A DNA stretch of 64,000 nucleotides, from NCBI GenBank assembly GCA_965206395.1, contig CBDBJK010000037.1, positions 186,001 through 250,000 of the forward strand, read 5' to 3'. The notes below the pieces were generated by a model that had not been told where the DNA came from, searched no databases, and saw only the letters and a list, made by a program, of their open reading frames with translations. Shown here piece after piece: positions 9,195-18,202 of the stretch. Position 1 is the first letter of the stretch. The number at the start of each line of letters is the position of its first letter. Source of the DNA: CBDBJK01 sp965206395 (lineage in GTDB: Bacteria; Chloroflexota; Dehalococcoidia; Lucifugimonadales; CATOSD01). The translations under genes were made by a program, and so were the position numbers.

Positions 9195-9674
9195 TTAGCG
9201 GTTCCGCGCGCCGTCCCCCGAACCACTGTTACGAACAAAATGCGTCGAGTTTACTATGGCAAGTAGACGTCCCTCGTCGCTGGATACTCTGGTTTCCACA
9301 ACCACCAGGGTTCGACCTCCATGGATTACCGTGGATTCCGCTCGTATGACCCCTTCTTGCGTGTTGCTGACTATCTGGCTGGATAGCCCTATAGCCACCG
9401 GAAAGCGTTCCAATTCAACGTAGCTGCCCTTAATGGATGCAACAGCTGCAAAGGTAGCGGTGGAGTCAGCCAGCGAAATCATGGCTCCGGCGTGGACGTG
9501 GCCTGTCATCGTCTTCACGCCGGAATGCACTTCCATTTCGGCTATGGCACGCCGAGGCCCTACCTCCACCATACGGATGCCCATATGTCCCATCAGCGTT
9601 CCGTCGAACCGCTCGTTGAGCCAGGCAGCCAGGTCTTCAGGGACCAGTTGATTGGGCGACGAATCTACAGTCAT
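9195..9674 (-). CDS. PaaI-type hotdog-fold thioesterase
   Basis: A 159-residue single-hotdog protein, normal length for the PaaI/YbgC-like acyl-CoA thioesterases. The core shows MGIRMVEVGPRRAIAEMEV, the signature HSGVKTMTGHVHAGAMISLADSTATFAA (helix with the active-site acidic residue region) and the strand VVVETRVSSDEGRLLAIVNSTHF. These enzymes hydrolyse acyl-CoA thioesters. Its place between LLM and PrpD genes suggests it handles a CoA intermediate or a dead-end ester of the same pathway. An extended C-terminus (GSGDGARNR) has no visible function. Confidence 0.88.
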   Translation of the reverse strand: MTVDSSPNQLVPEDLAAWLNERFDGTLMGHMGIRMVEVGPRRAIAEMEVHSGVKTMTGHVHAGAMISLADSTATFAAVASIKGSYVELERFPVAIGLSSQIVSNTQEGVIRAESTVIHGGRTLVVVETRVSSDEGRLLAIVNSTHFVRNSGSGDGARNR

Positions 9675-9854
9675 CAGAATACTCTTTCAAAAGCTCCGAA
9701 CAAATACAGGTTTAACATTGCGGGTGTTGCGTCAGATTACAATACCGCTTTGCAAAGTTCTATCCGAAACTTGCGCTCGAAGTTACTATGTGCATTTGTC
9801 CGAAGCTGCCCGCACCAGCAAGGGAACGAAGGAGTCTATTTCCTACAGGCTCAC

Positions 9855-11198
9855 CTAGCCACCCACTAGCGCGGTCAATTCGCGCACGTCTGATAGCCGC
9901 TCAAGCCCATCTGTTGTAACAATGACTTCGTTAACGCGCTCCGAGCCGAGGATGCTGTCGTTCAGGAAGTGGAATTTCTCCAAAAGCTCCTCGCGGGGCA
10001 GACGGTTGCCATAATCGCCACGAACAATTGTGGTACCACCTTCCAGCACGCGCCCATCCTTCAATCGGACGAATGCCTGCGTCAGAGGCCCGTCCTCTCG
10101 TGCCGTAGCCAGTTTAGGGTCTGTAGTCACCTGCACTTTTCCCGCAAGCTCGCGTATGCGCTCGTCGCCTCTGGCCTCCGAGTAAAAGGAGTTCACATTG
10201 ACGCTATCGCGCACGATGGCCGCCGCCACCGCGTAAGGTACGTTGAACTTCGCACCGAGCATGTTGCTTGGATACTCGCCCAGCATGCCCTCAAGCATAC
10301 TTGGCGCGACAATATCCACGGCCTGCACGTCTTCCGGTGCAAATGTCTCTCGGTTGCGCACGTCTATCACCGCCTGTAGGGACGGATGATTGATGCGGCA
10401 GCAAGCGAAAAACTTGAAGTAGTTCTGCTGAATACGATACTCGCCGCCTATGTTATTCACTACAGCTTCCGGGTTGAAGCTCTCGCCGAGAATGGTCCCG
10501 AATACGTCGGACGGGCCGTCGTCCAGCCCCGTGAAACCAGACTCGTACACCTGCGTCGCCAGGATTCCATCGTGTCCAGAACGGCCCGAGTACAGGTTGC
10601 GTACTGTCGCGCCCTTGAAAGCCGTCGTCCAGGTGTTCGCCGGACTCATGGATGCGGCGATGTTGATTACGGCCCGAACTTGACTTGCGTCGTAGCCTTT
10701 CAGCTTCGCGACTGCCGCCGCTGTGCCGATGACACCCCAATGACCGTGCGAGTGAACGTTGGGCCGAGGTTTCGTTGCCCCACCTATCCGCGACTCGACC
10801 TCATAGCCAACGACAATGCTCTCCACGAGCCGCTGTCCGCTCGCGCCCATCTCCTCGGCGACGGCGATAGCTCCCGGAATGGAGTGAATCGCGGGATGCC
10901 CTCCACCGAAGCGATTGCCCTCGTCCATCTCCAGCGCGACGCCTGCGGTGGCATTAACCAGCGTGGCGAGCATTGGTTCGGCCTTGAGATCGTGACCGAT
11001 TATCGTTGCCGAGGTCGGACCCGAGCGTTCGGCCGTCATTCTGGCGAACGCGACGTTTTCCTCCTGCCAGCTACCGGACACGATTGCGCCAATCGTGTCC
11101 AATGTCACGTCTCGGACGGCTGCCACCGCCTCTGGACTCAAGTCCTCGTATTGCGTCTCCGCGACGAATTTAGATAGCGTATCGAGATAGTCGCCCAT
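9855..11198 (-). CDS. MmgE/PrpD family protein
   Basis: A 447-residue member of the MmgE/PrpD family, which includes 2-methylcitrate dehydratase, cis-aconitate decarboxylase and iminodisuccinate epimerase. ATG 11198 is preceded by AGGAGGAAAAAC. The N-terminal helical domain carries the conserved MDEGNRFGGGHPAIHSIPGA segment with the helix AVAEEMGASGQRLVESIVVGYEV, and HSHGHWGVIGTAAAVAKLKG. The lid region and C-terminal domain follow. The family is broad, so the reaction is open. Beside amidohydrolase, agmatinase and LLM genes, a role in degrading a small acid is more likely than the methylcitrate cycle, because no methylcitrate synthase is nearby. Confidence 0.88.
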   Translation of the reverse strand: MGDYLDTLSKFVAETQYEDLSPEAVAAVRDVTLDTIGAIVSGSWQEENVAFARMTAERSGPTSATIIGHDLKAEPMLATLVNATAGVALEMDEGNRFGGGHPAIHSIPGAIAVAEEMGASGQRLVESIVVGYEVESRIGGATKPRPNVHSHGHWGVIGTAAAVAKLKGYDASQVRAVINIAASMSPANTWTTAFKGATVRNLYSGRSGHDGILATQVYESGFTGLDDGPSDVFGTILGESFNPEAVVNNIGGEYRIQQNYFKFFACCRINHPSLQAVIDVRNRETFAPEDVQAVDIVAPSMLEGMLGEYPSNMLGAKFNVPYAVAAAIVRDSVNVNSFYSEARGDERIRELAGKVQVTTDPKLATAREDGPLTQAFVRLKDGRVLEGGTTIVRGDYGNRLPREELLEKFHFLNDSILGSERVNEVIVTTDGLERLSDVRELTALVGG

Positions 11199-11261
11199 GT
11201 TTTTCCTCCTGTAAAATTCACTTGAGAGGCGGCCTAACGTTTTGACTCAAACTAGAGTATT

Positions 11262-12440
11262 CTATCCGAGCGACTCGTACAGAGCCGTCGCATTACGTAA
11301 CATCCGTGAGTCCGACTCTTCATAGACCAGTTTGTTTGGGGTGTATGCCCAGCTTACCCGTGCGTCCAAGTCTCCCACGACAGCGAAACCTCCTGCACCA
11401 CCGTGTCCGAAAGTACGTGGATTCGGGGTTGCGGGCGAATCTCCGCCTGCTAGCATGAAACCAAGTCCCCATCGCATCGGCTCGCCACCCAATACCATAT
11501 CTCTACCGCAGACCTGTTCTTCTATTGCGTTTGAGATAGCATCCTCGCTCAACAGGCGCACTCCGTCGATCTCACCTCCACAGGCGAGGGCCGACATCAC
11601 CCTCGCAAGCGACCGTGCGTTCCCGTGTCCATTAGCGCTGGGGATTTCCGCAGCCCTCCACGCCCTGGTTCTCATGATAAGTCCGCTCATTGGTGGGTAG
11701 TCTTTTCTGACCTTAGCTTCCAACTCGGACTCAGGCTCATCAGCCGCCATCGACATGGTCATAGAGCTGCCTGAGGATGGATAGACATAGTCAGCGACAC
11801 GAGCATCGTGCTCTTCGGGTAGTCCGATATGAATGTCGGCCCCAAGGGGAAGCGCAACCTCATCCTGAAAGAAGCCTCCAATGCTCTTTCCACTAACGCG
11901 CCTCACCAACTCCCCGACGATGAAGCCAAAGTTAAACCTATGATAGCCGAACTTAGTGCCAGGCTCCCACAACGGCCTCTGAGAGGCAATGGCGGCTATC
12001 ATACGCTCCCAGTCATACATCGCTTCGGTCGGAAGAGGCTCCTCGATTACCGAAAGGCCCGCTTGATGGGAGAGCACATACCGAACCGGAATCTCATCCT
12101 TTCCAGCCTGTGCGAATTCAGGCCAATACCTTGCAACAGGCGCATCGAGGTCCAATAGTTCACGGTCCACCAGGATATGGGCGCAGATCGAGGCCATTGC
12201 CTTGGTGACCGAGTTTACATTGATGATAGTGTCTCGCTCCCAGAAGCGAGTGCGACGATAGTCGGCATACCCCGCCCAAAGGTCAACGACAAACCTACCC
12301 TCAACCGTGGCGGCGAAAGATGCGCCAACCTCTTCGCCGGACTCGAAATTGGCGGCGAATGCGTCCCGCACTCCGGTGAACCGTTCGTCACACATCCCAT
12401 GAATTTCAAATTGAGTGTTCATGAATGCAGTTGTCTCCAC
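11262..12440 (-). CDS. EstB-like serine hydrolase (class C beta-lactamase fold)
   Basis: A serine esterase/beta-lactamase-family enzyme of up to 392 residues. The catalytic SxxK motif is S77-VT-K80, the YxN-like Tyr is about Y166 (GYHRFNFGF), and HGGAGG near the C-terminus takes the place of the KTG box, as in EstB esterases. No signal peptide is seen, so it is likely cytoplasmic. The first in-frame start is GTG at 12440; ATG at 12422 (MNTQFEIHG) is equally plausible, with GGAG upstream of it. It lies 38 bp after the amidohydrolase in the same direction and probably shares its transcript. Confidence 0.87.
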   Translation of the reverse strand: METTAFMNTQFEIHGMCDERFTGVRDAFAANFESGEEVGASFAATVEGRFVVDLWAGYADYRRTRFWERDTIINVNSVTKAMASICAHILVDRELLDLDAPVARYWPEFAQAGKDEIPVRYVLSHQAGLSVIEEPLPTEAMYDWERMIAAIASQRPLWEPGTKFGYHRFNFGFIVGELVRRVSGKSIGGFFQDEVALPLGADIHIGLPEEHDARVADYVYPSSGSSMTMSMAADEPESELEAKVRKDYPPMSGLIMRTRAWRAAEIPSANGHGNARSLARVMSALACGGEIDGVRLLSEDAISNAIEEQVCGRDMVLGGEPMRWGLGFMLAGGDSPATPNPRTFGHGGAGGFAVVGDLDARVSWAYTPNKLVYEESDSRMLRNATALYESLG

Positions 12441-12477
12441 AATCCCGGCCTGGTCAGCGGTGAGCTTCCGATAGACG

Positions 12478-13890
12478 CTATCGCACTCTTCCGGCGACTG
12501 GCGGTGTAGGTCCGCCAGCGGGAACGAATGTTCCGTAACCAGCCTGCCGTTCCAGCTTGCCCTGGTTAAGAAGAACGCGCCCTCGAAGCAACGTCATCCA
12601 GGGCTTGCCCTTGAGCTTCCAGCCTTCGTATGGCGTAAAACCCGTTGTACTGAAGTGATTCTTGGCCTGAATGGTCACCTCGGCTTCAGGATCGATAATG
12701 AGCAGGTCGGCGTCAGAACCTGGCTGGATTACACCTTTGCGAGGGTATAGTCCGAATATACGCGCGGGGTTCTCCGCCAACACGCGGGCCATCCACCAGA
12801 GTGGCATCCCTCGCTTGGCGACTCCCTCACTGTACATCAGGGGCACGAGTGTCTCTATTGACGGTGCTCCAAATGGAATAGGCTGACCCTCAGGGTTGCG
12901 GAATATGTTCTTCCAGCCGGCCTCTTTCTGTTCTGGCAGAGAAGGCGAGTGATCGCTGCCGATGGCCGAGATGTAGCCTTGCTCCGTGCCCTCCCACATG
13001 GCTGCCTGATTGATTCCGTCCGCAGGGCGCAGCGGAGGCCCTATTTTCGCCAGAGGCCCCAGACGCTCCATTTCCTTCTCGTTCAGAAGAAGGTACTGAG
13101 GGCACGTCTCTGTCCAGACGCGTTGCCCCTCTCTCTGGGCCTGTTTGATTCGCTCAAGCCCCACCTGCGTGCTCAGGTGGACGATGTAGGTAGGGCAATT
13201 GGTCATCGCGCCCATGAGGATGCCGCGATTGATAGCCTCTGCCTCTGCCCACGGTGGGCACGTCGCCGGGAAATCGGTTGGAGCCGTACGTCCTTCAGCG
13301 ATGGCCTTGTCCATCAGGTATTCGATGACATCGCCGTTCTCGGCGTGAAGCTGTACCAGGCCGCCGTTAGCGCCGACAATCTCCATCGCCCTGGCGATGA
13401 GCGAGTCCGGGACGCGAAAGTCGTAGGTCATGAACATCTTGAACGACGTGACGCCCATCTTGATGGCTTCAGCCAAGCCATCGATGATGTAAGGCGTGTT
13501 GCTCAGGATGAAGTGAAGAGTGTAGTCCAGCACCGACTGGCTGTTGGCCTCCGCTGTCAAACGCTCAATTGCCTGAGGAAGCGTCTCATTGTCTGCGGCG
13601 TTGTAGGCCCCGAACGGGATAAGGGTGGTAAGTCCGGCGTGCGCGGCGGCAACTGACCCCACCTCCCAGTTGTCCCCAGGCGCAGGGCGAAAATGAACGT
13701 GGCAGTCGATGGCTCCGGGCAACACGCACTTGCCGGTCGCATCGATATAATTTTCAGCCGGTGGCATCAACTCATAGGGGCCTACTGCGGCAATCTGCTC
13801 GCCCTTGATAGCGATGCTGGCCTCATACGCGCCCGTAGAGGTTGCAACCAGACCGCCGTGCACCACCGTGTCAACCCTTGTGTTCTGCAT
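12478..13890 (-). CDS. Dihydropyrimidinase/hydantoinase-type cyclic amidohydrolase
   Basis: A 470-residue amidohydrolase-superfamily enzyme that opens cyclic amides such as dihydropyrimidines, hydantoins or allantoin. The metal ligands are visible: H64 and H66 (DCHVHF), K151 (SFKMFMTYDF, the carbamylated Lys of hydantoinases), H182 (LHAENGD), H238 (VHLST) and D313 (GSDHSP). The C-terminal sandwich domain ends with GWKLKGKPWMTLLRGRVL. ATG 13890 is preceded by GGAGGGTAAT. Presence of the carbamylated Lys favours dihydropyrimidinase/hydantoinase over D-aminoacylase; the exact substrate is unknown. It is the first gene of a three-gene run (amidohydrolase, serine hydrolase, PrpD). Confidence 0.92.
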   Translation of the reverse strand: MQNTRVDTVVHGGLVATSTGAYEASIAIKGEQIAAVGPYELMPPAENYIDATGKCVLPGAIDCHVHFRPAPGDNWEVGSVAAAHAGLTTLIPFGAYNAADNETLPQAIERLTAEANSQSVLDYTLHFILSNTPYIIDGLAEAIKMGVTSFKMFMTYDFRVPDSLIARAMEIVGANGGLVQLHAENGDVIEYLMDKAIAEGRTAPTDFPATCPPWAEAEAINRGILMGAMTNCPTYIVHLSTQVGLERIKQAQREGQRVWTETCPQYLLLNEKEMERLGPLAKIGPPLRPADGINQAAMWEGTEQGYISAIGSDHSPSLPEQKEAGWKNIFRNPEGQPIPFGAPSIETLVPLMYSEGVAKRGMPLWWMARVLAENPARIFGLYPRKGVIQPGSDADLLIIDPEAEVTIQAKNHFSTTGFTPYEGWKLKGKPWMTLLRGRVLLNQGKLERQAGYGTFVPAGGPTPPVAGRVR

Positions 13891-13980
13891 ATTACCCTCC
13901 GTTTGCTGCTGATATTCGGATTGATTGATTATTCCTTGATGAAATAATACGGCTAGTGCTGCGTCAATCCTATTTCGATG

Positions 13981-14101
13981 TATGTCATTCTGTCCGACTC
14001 CTTTGAGTGGAATATCTTCGGACTCCGATTCTTCGGAGAGCGGAGCGAAGAATCTTAGCGTATGTTCAGATTCTTCGTCGCAAGCTCCTCAGAATGACAT
14101 A
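13981..14101. repeat. Palindromic MITE-like element
   Basis: A 121-bp intergenic element with perfect 12-bp inverted ends (TATGTCATTCTG and CAGAATGACATA) and internal partial repeats of GATTCTTCG/CGAAGAATC type. It lies between the MFS and amidohydrolase genes and contains no ORF. Similar short palindromes recur in Chloroflexota intergenic regions (general knowledge, not checked here). Confidence 0.65.
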
Positions 14102-14172
14102 TCAGTTCAAAGTTGACAGAGCACTGGACTCGCAGCCCTAGTATAGTTGCGCGCGGGTGGAGTGGCAACCGC

Positions 14173-15525
14173 CTATTGGAGATGGCGAATATGACGAGCG
14201 GTGAGAAGAAAGACGCCGCCAAATGCGAGGCTTGCCAATCCCATTGCGGTGAGCGCGAAGGATACCGAGGTCGCCCCAGCTAGCCAGCCGATTAGCAAAC
14301 TAGATCCGACTAGGAACCCTCTACCATAACTCTGCAAGCTAGTTATCCGTCCACGTAGCTCGTCCGGGACTATTGTCTGTATAAGACTCCCACTGGCAGT
14401 GCGGAAAGCGGACTGGCTGAACGCGAACAAGGCGACCACAGGAAACGCCAGCGCGAGCCATTGCGCCTGAGCGAAAATCAGAATCAAGATGGCGCTCGTG
14501 CCTACGGTCATCAGCACGACCAAGCCTCTATTGAACACGAATCCCATCGAGGCGATCAAGAATGCGGCAACCAGACCACCAAAGCCATTGACGGCGAGAA
14601 GGTATCCGCCAACGTCCGGGCCTCTATGCAGTATCTCCTCGGTAAACACGGGCAGCAAGAACATCAACGGTTGTAAGATAACGTTGGGAATGAGGCTCAG
14701 GATGATGAGGATGAATATGGCCCTATTGTCCTTCCAGACGTATCGCAGACCATCTTTCAGGTCTGCGAACGGTGATTGACGTGATTCATTCCTTCTCTTT
14801 AAAAAGTAAGGCGTCTTCATCGGGAGCAAGACTATCACCATGCTGATGTAGAAGAGGGCTTCGATGGCAAAGTTCCAGAAAAACCCTAGCGTCGCAATGA
14901 TGATGCCGCCGAAGAACGGGCCAATCAGCCGCGTGCCCGTGATCGTAAGCACATTGGCGGCATATGCGTTTTCAAGTGACTCGCGCGGCACCGTATTGGT
15001 TATAAGAACCTGTCGCATGGGCTGAGTAACCGACAAGCAAGTTCCACTTATCAGGACGTAGACATAGGCGTGCCAGACCTGCACATGACCTGAGAGCACG
15101 AAGAAGGCGAAGGACAGGGAAAATGCGGCCATGAATATCTGAATCGATATTATAAGCTTGCGCCGGTCTATGCGGTCGCCAAGAACGCCACCCCAGGGGC
15201 CAACTATCAGCCCCGGAAGGGTGTTCAGTCCGCCCACCGTTACTACGAGCAGGGACGACGACGAGGAGCCAGCGGTCAAGTCTCGCACCAGCCAACCGAT
15301 GGTAAGCAATTGAAGCCACTGGCCGCTGTTGGCGAAGAAGTTGCCAACCCACAGCAGTCGATAATTAGGGTACGCAATCCAGGAGTCAAAGGTCTGCAGC
15401 CGTGGCAGTCGAGATAGCGGGTTCAAGCTTTTGGAACGTCGCTCTGTGGACTCGGAACCTGGCAAAGTTACTGCCGCGCCTTTGCTCTGGCCTCGCGCCG
15501 GGTGACCCATCGCGGCTGATCGCAT
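14173..15525 (-). CDS. MFS transporter (Enterobactin-exporter/MFS_3 type)
   Basis: An inner-membrane major facilitator with about 12 membrane segments. It opens at FDSWIAYPNYRLLWVGNFFANSGQWLQ, a typical MFS_3 first helix, followed by the loop motif GVLGDRIDRRKLI. A second-half counterpart and VPDELRGRITSLQSYG also fit this efflux-type group. The frame can start at 15525 or 15510 (ATG), which overlaps the end of the agmatinase gene by 40-58 bp. A short-overlap TTG start further down is possible, so the N-terminal 40 residues are uncertain. The direction matches agmatinase, so they were probably one transcript before the IS insertions. Substrate unknown. Confidence 0.88.
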   Translation of the reverse strand: MRSAAMGHPARGQSKGAAVTLPGSESTERRSKSLNPLSRLPRLQTFDSWIAYPNYRLLWVGNFFANSGQWLQLLTIGWLVRDLTAGSSSSSLLVVTVGGLNTLPGLIVGPWGGVLGDRIDRRKLIISIQIFMAAFSLSFAFFVLSGHVQVWHAYVYVLISGTCLSVTQPMRQVLITNTVPRESLENAYAANVLTITGTRLIGPFFGGIIIATLGFFWNFAIEALFYISMVIVLLPMKTPYFLKRRNESRQSPFADLKDGLRYVWKDNRAIFILIILSLIPNVILQPLMFLLPVFTEEILHRGPDVGGYLLAVNGFGGLVAAFLIASMGFVFNRGLVVLMTVGTSAILILIFAQAQWLALAFPVVALFAFSQSAFRTASGSLIQTIVPDELRGRITSLQSYGRGFLVGSSLLIGWLAGATSVSFALTAMGLASLAFGGVFLLTARHIRHLQ

Positions 15526-16119
15526 ATGCGGCCAAGGAATTCCAGGATAGTGTGAGCGCCCATATACGAGGTGATGCCCGTCCCCACGTCAAGCTGCGGA
15601 TTGACCTCTACCAGGTCGAAGCCGACGACGTTGGTATGCTCCGCTATCGCAAACAGCGTGTCTCGAAGCTCGTCGTATGCCATCCCGTTTGGCTCGGCGG
15701 ACACGCATCCTGGAACCAGCGGCAGGTCGAGTACGTCGATGTCTATGCTGACATAGCAGTTCGCGTCCCTCGGCAGTATCTCCGCCACCCCCTGCGGGCC
15801 AAGGCTGCGGGACTCCGACATGCCTATGACACGATTGCCGTCGTTGATGGAATCATCCACCCAGTCCTTGTTATTGCGCAGGCTGCGTATGCCAATCTGA
15901 GTCAGGCTCTGCACGTGGGGCATATGGTAGATGTGCCGAAATGCGTGAGAGTTTGTGAACTCGAAGCCGTGCGTGAAAGGCGAGTAGTCTATGCGCGCGT
16001 CGAAGTGCATCACGTGTAGTGGCTCACTATAGGCTCGGACAACGGGGAAGGTTATGGCGTGGTCGCCGCCCAATACTACCGGCAACGCGCCCTTGTCCAG
16101 CAGCTGTCGCGTCATATTA
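15468..16119 (-). pseudogene. speB: Agmatinase/ureohydrolase, 3' part split by two IS elements
   Basis: C-terminal two thirds of an arginase-family ureohydrolase, which releases urea from agmatine or a guanidino acid. From the IS boundary it reads NMTRQLLDKGALPVVLGGDH, then the metal motif HFDARIDYSPF, where the family has DAHxD; here the His ligand is Arg (CGC). The second metal motif reads SIDIDVLDLPLVPG, where DP is usual after SxDxDxLD. Joining this part with 18203-18552 at one TA restores a continuous frame (FENVT-NMTRQLL). The loss of a Mn ligand suggests further decay after, or independent of, the insertions. Confidence 0.9.
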
Positions 16120-16949
16120 GGTTGTGTTGACATTTCATCTGAGCCATATGAGAGCACCGACGAAGTTCAAGAATCCCAGGAAACGCGATGACAGCTTGTC
16201 AAAGCGAGAGAAGATATGCCGGTAGTGCTTGATCTTGTTGATGAAACACTCCACAAGGTGGCGCTCTCGGTAAAGGTACTCATCATACTCTCGTGGCGTC
16301 TTTCGATTTGACCGAGGTGGAATCACAGGTAACGCGCCCCTGCCCAGGATGCATTGGAGAAAATCCATCGAATCGTATCCCTTATCAGCAATCACATGCT
16401 CGGTTTCGAAATCAGCAATCAATGCCTGTGCCTGGGTGATGTCGTGACGTTGACCTGCTGTGAGCTCAAAGCGCAACGGGTTGCCCAATCCATCCACGCT
16501 CACGTGGATCTTGGTACTGAACCCGCCTCGGCTCCGGCCAAGAGCTTGGGCCGATTGGCCACCGTTTTTTTGGAGGCTCCAGCAGCACAGGGATGAGCGC
16601 GAACCACAGTGCTATCACAGTGCTATCACAGTGCTATCAATGATGACATGCTCCATATCGGGGTCTTGCACAAAATGCTGATGCATTCGTTCCCATACAC
16701 CCTTTTCACACCAGCGTGCGAAGCGCTTATATACGCTGTTCCAGTGACCGTAGTGCTCAGGCAGCAGTCTCCAAGGAGCACCACTTCGTGCCATCCACAG
16801 GATGGCCTCGACGTAGCGCCTGCAATCGTCCTCCTCTCCAACGTAGAGGTCTGGGCATGAGCGCAGAAATTCAAGGATTTTTGACCATTGTTCATTGCAT
16901 AATTCAGTCGTTGACATGTATCCATTATGCACCAAATGTCAACACAACC
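16120..16949 (-). mobile_element. IS5-family element (IS427/IS1031-like), 830 bp
   Basis: Perfect 16-bp inverted ends: GGTTGTGTTGACATTT at 16120-16135 and its complement at 16934-16949. It is flanked by TA at 16118-16119 and 16950-16951, a target duplication typical of this IS5 subgroup. The right TA is shared with the neighbouring IS630 element. Transposase genes lie on the minus strand. An 11-bp repeat expansion breaks the first ORF, so this copy is probably immobile on its own. Confidence 0.92.
16135..16917 (-). pseudogene. Transposase of the IS5-type element, broken
   Basis: ORF A begins MSTTELCNEQWSKILEFL and runs through LPEHYGHWNSVYKRFARW to MEHVIIDSTV, where the first catalytic Asp lies (DST). 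There the 11-bp unit ATAGCACTGTG is present three times (16605-16637) and causes a frameshift and stop. With one copy the reading would continue VRAHPCAAGASKK. An A7 run then fits the -1 frameshift normal in this subgroup (to NGGQSAQALGRSRGGFSTK). ORF B (16135-16503 and upstream) holds the second Asp (IADKGYDS) and the Glu region (ERHLVECFINKIKHYR). The extra 22 bp is the only lesion I see. Confidence 0.88.
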
Positions 16950-16956
16950 TAGTGGT

Positions 16957-17607
16957 TCAACGTTTTTGTATTGATGGGTAGAGTGACTTTAGCTTGATGC
17001 GCGCATCCTCGGTAGTGAAGCGCCAATCCACTCGTATCACATCCCGGTTGCGTTGATTCTGCCAAGCATTGACCTCGCCGCGCAGGATGTCTTGATTGGC
17101 AATCCGTCGGTCCAGGCACTGTCGAGCTAGCACACCGATCTCTATCTCCGCCATATTCAACCAACTCCCGTGTTTGGGAGTGTAGTGTATCTCCAGTCGC
17201 TCAGCTATACGCCTCGCCTCAGCAGGCTCGAATGCCTCGTATAGCGAGGACAGCTTGTGAGTGTTGAGATTGTCCATTACCAGCACGATCCGGTCTCTGT
17301 CAGGGTAGTCCTCGTCGACCAGTTTCTTTATCACATGCGCCCAGTCCACCTTCGTGCGACGCTCTCTGACCTCGACTCGGCACCATCCGTCCAACGGTGC
17401 AAACAGCATGAACAGGCTGCTCACTCCATTGCGCTCGTATTCGTAGTCGTATGCCGCCGATAAGCCGGGCGCTGCGGGACGCGGCACTCGCGTCTCCTTG
17501 ACTTGCTGTTTGCTCGTCTCATCCATGCACACCAGAACCTCATTCCCATCGTACGGCCGTTGGTAGACCTCCATCACGTCTTCCATCACGTCTTCCATCG
17601 CGCACAC
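16957..17607 (-). CDS. IS630 transposase ORF B, DDE catalytic part (copy 1)
   Basis: Catalytic DDE_3 domain. The first Asp lies in VCMDETSKQQ, the second in LVMDNLNTH, and the Glu in SWLNMAEIE. The C-terminal ARQCLDRRI and WQNQRN segments fit family ends. It has no start of its own worth trusting (first ATG reads MCAMEDVMED). It continues from ORF A by a +1-type shift at the A9 run. Compared with copy 2, a few substitutions are visible (for example GWCRVEV against GWRRVEV). Confidence 0.88.
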   Translation of the reverse strand: MCAMEDVMEDVMEVYQRPYDGNEVLVCMDETSKQQVKETRVPRPAAPGLSAAYDYEYERNGVSSLFMLFAPLDGWCRVEVRERRTKVDWAHVIKKLVDEDYPDRDRIVLVMDNLNTHKLSSLYEAFEPAEARRIAERLEIHYTPKHGSWLNMAEIEIGVLARQCLDRRIANQDILRGEVNAWQNQRNRDVIRVDWRFTTEDARIKLKSLYPSIQKR

Positions 17608-18115
17608 AAACTCCGCGCTCTGACCGGGCGGGATGCACCAACTCTGCTTCAGCCACGGCTTCAGTTCGTTTTTTTTTAAGCGCCTGGCGAACCGTCTCGG
17701 TGCTAATGGTCCCGACTATCTCACACTCGACCAACTGGTCAGCCAACAGCTTCAGGGTCCAACTGGCACGCCCCTCCGGCGGTTCCCCGCAGGCCATCGC
17801 TATCAACCGTGCTTCACCTTCGCCGTCCAGTCTCTTTTGACGCCGACGCAGTTGCTTTTTGCGATTCAGCGCAGACTCGACCCCCTCCTCCACACAGCGC
17901 TTGCGTATTCGCTCGACCGTTGACTGTCCCACACCGAGCGCGCTGGTGATGTCCGCGTCCTTCATTCCCCCGTCCGAGCGTGACTCATCGCTCATCAGCA
18001 GAATGCGCGCATGGGTCTGTTTGTACGCCGCAGCCCGACCGCGTGAGACCAAGGCGTTGAGTTCCTGTTGTTCGTCGGTAGTCAGTCTGATACGGTACTT
18101 CTTGGTAGACATCAT
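17540..18115 (-). CDS. IS630 transposase ORF A (copy 1)
   Basis: N-terminal half of the transposase. ATG 18115 (or 18112) follows GAGGAGG. It contains a helix-turn-helix DNA-binding region: LTTDEQQELNALVSRGRAA and DADITSALGVGQSTVERIRK, then a basic linker and a second winged-helix segment (WTLKLLADQLVE). A run of nine A near 17671-17679 follows RQALKK. Reading with one A fewer continues in ORF B as NELKPWLKQSWCIPP, the normal IS630 sequence, so full-length transposase probably needs a frameshift or transcript slippage here. The remaining codons to 17540 are out of family. Confidence 0.85.
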   Translation of the reverse strand: MMSTKKYRIRLTTDEQQELNALVSRGRAAAYKQTHARILLMSDESRSDGGMKDADITSALGVGQSTVERIRKRCVEEGVESALNRKKQLRRRQKRLDGEGEARLIAMACGEPPEGRASWTLKLLADQLVECEIVGTISTETVRQALKKKRTEAVAEAELVHPARSERGVCVRDGRRDGRRDGGLPTAVRWE

Positions 18116-18202
18116 GGTTCCTCCTCGGTTCAACGTTACGATTGAACCCCCAAGAGGAACAATGACTATCATGGTATTCATTTCAATGATGTTGGACCAC
18201 TA

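Larger units (their letters stand above)
16952..18200 (-). mobile_element. IS630-family element, copy 1 (1249 bp)
   Basis: Ends are GTGGTTCAAC (16952) and GTTGGACCAC (to 18200), inverted repeats with one mismatch in the first 10 bases. TA flanks both sides (16950-16951 and 18201-18202), the IS630/Tc1 target duplication. It is nearly identical to copy 2 at 58170-59418 and has the same length. It sits head to tail against the IS5-type element inside the agmatinase gene. Confidence 0.95.

Noticed and set aside
10386..11177. 263-codon plus-strand ORF
   Set aside because: It is a shadow of the PrpD gene in another frame, with no family-like sequence or ribosome-binding site.
12949..13656. 235-codon plus-strand ORF
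   Set aside because: Antisense shadow of the amidohydrolase; composition follows the gene on the other strand.
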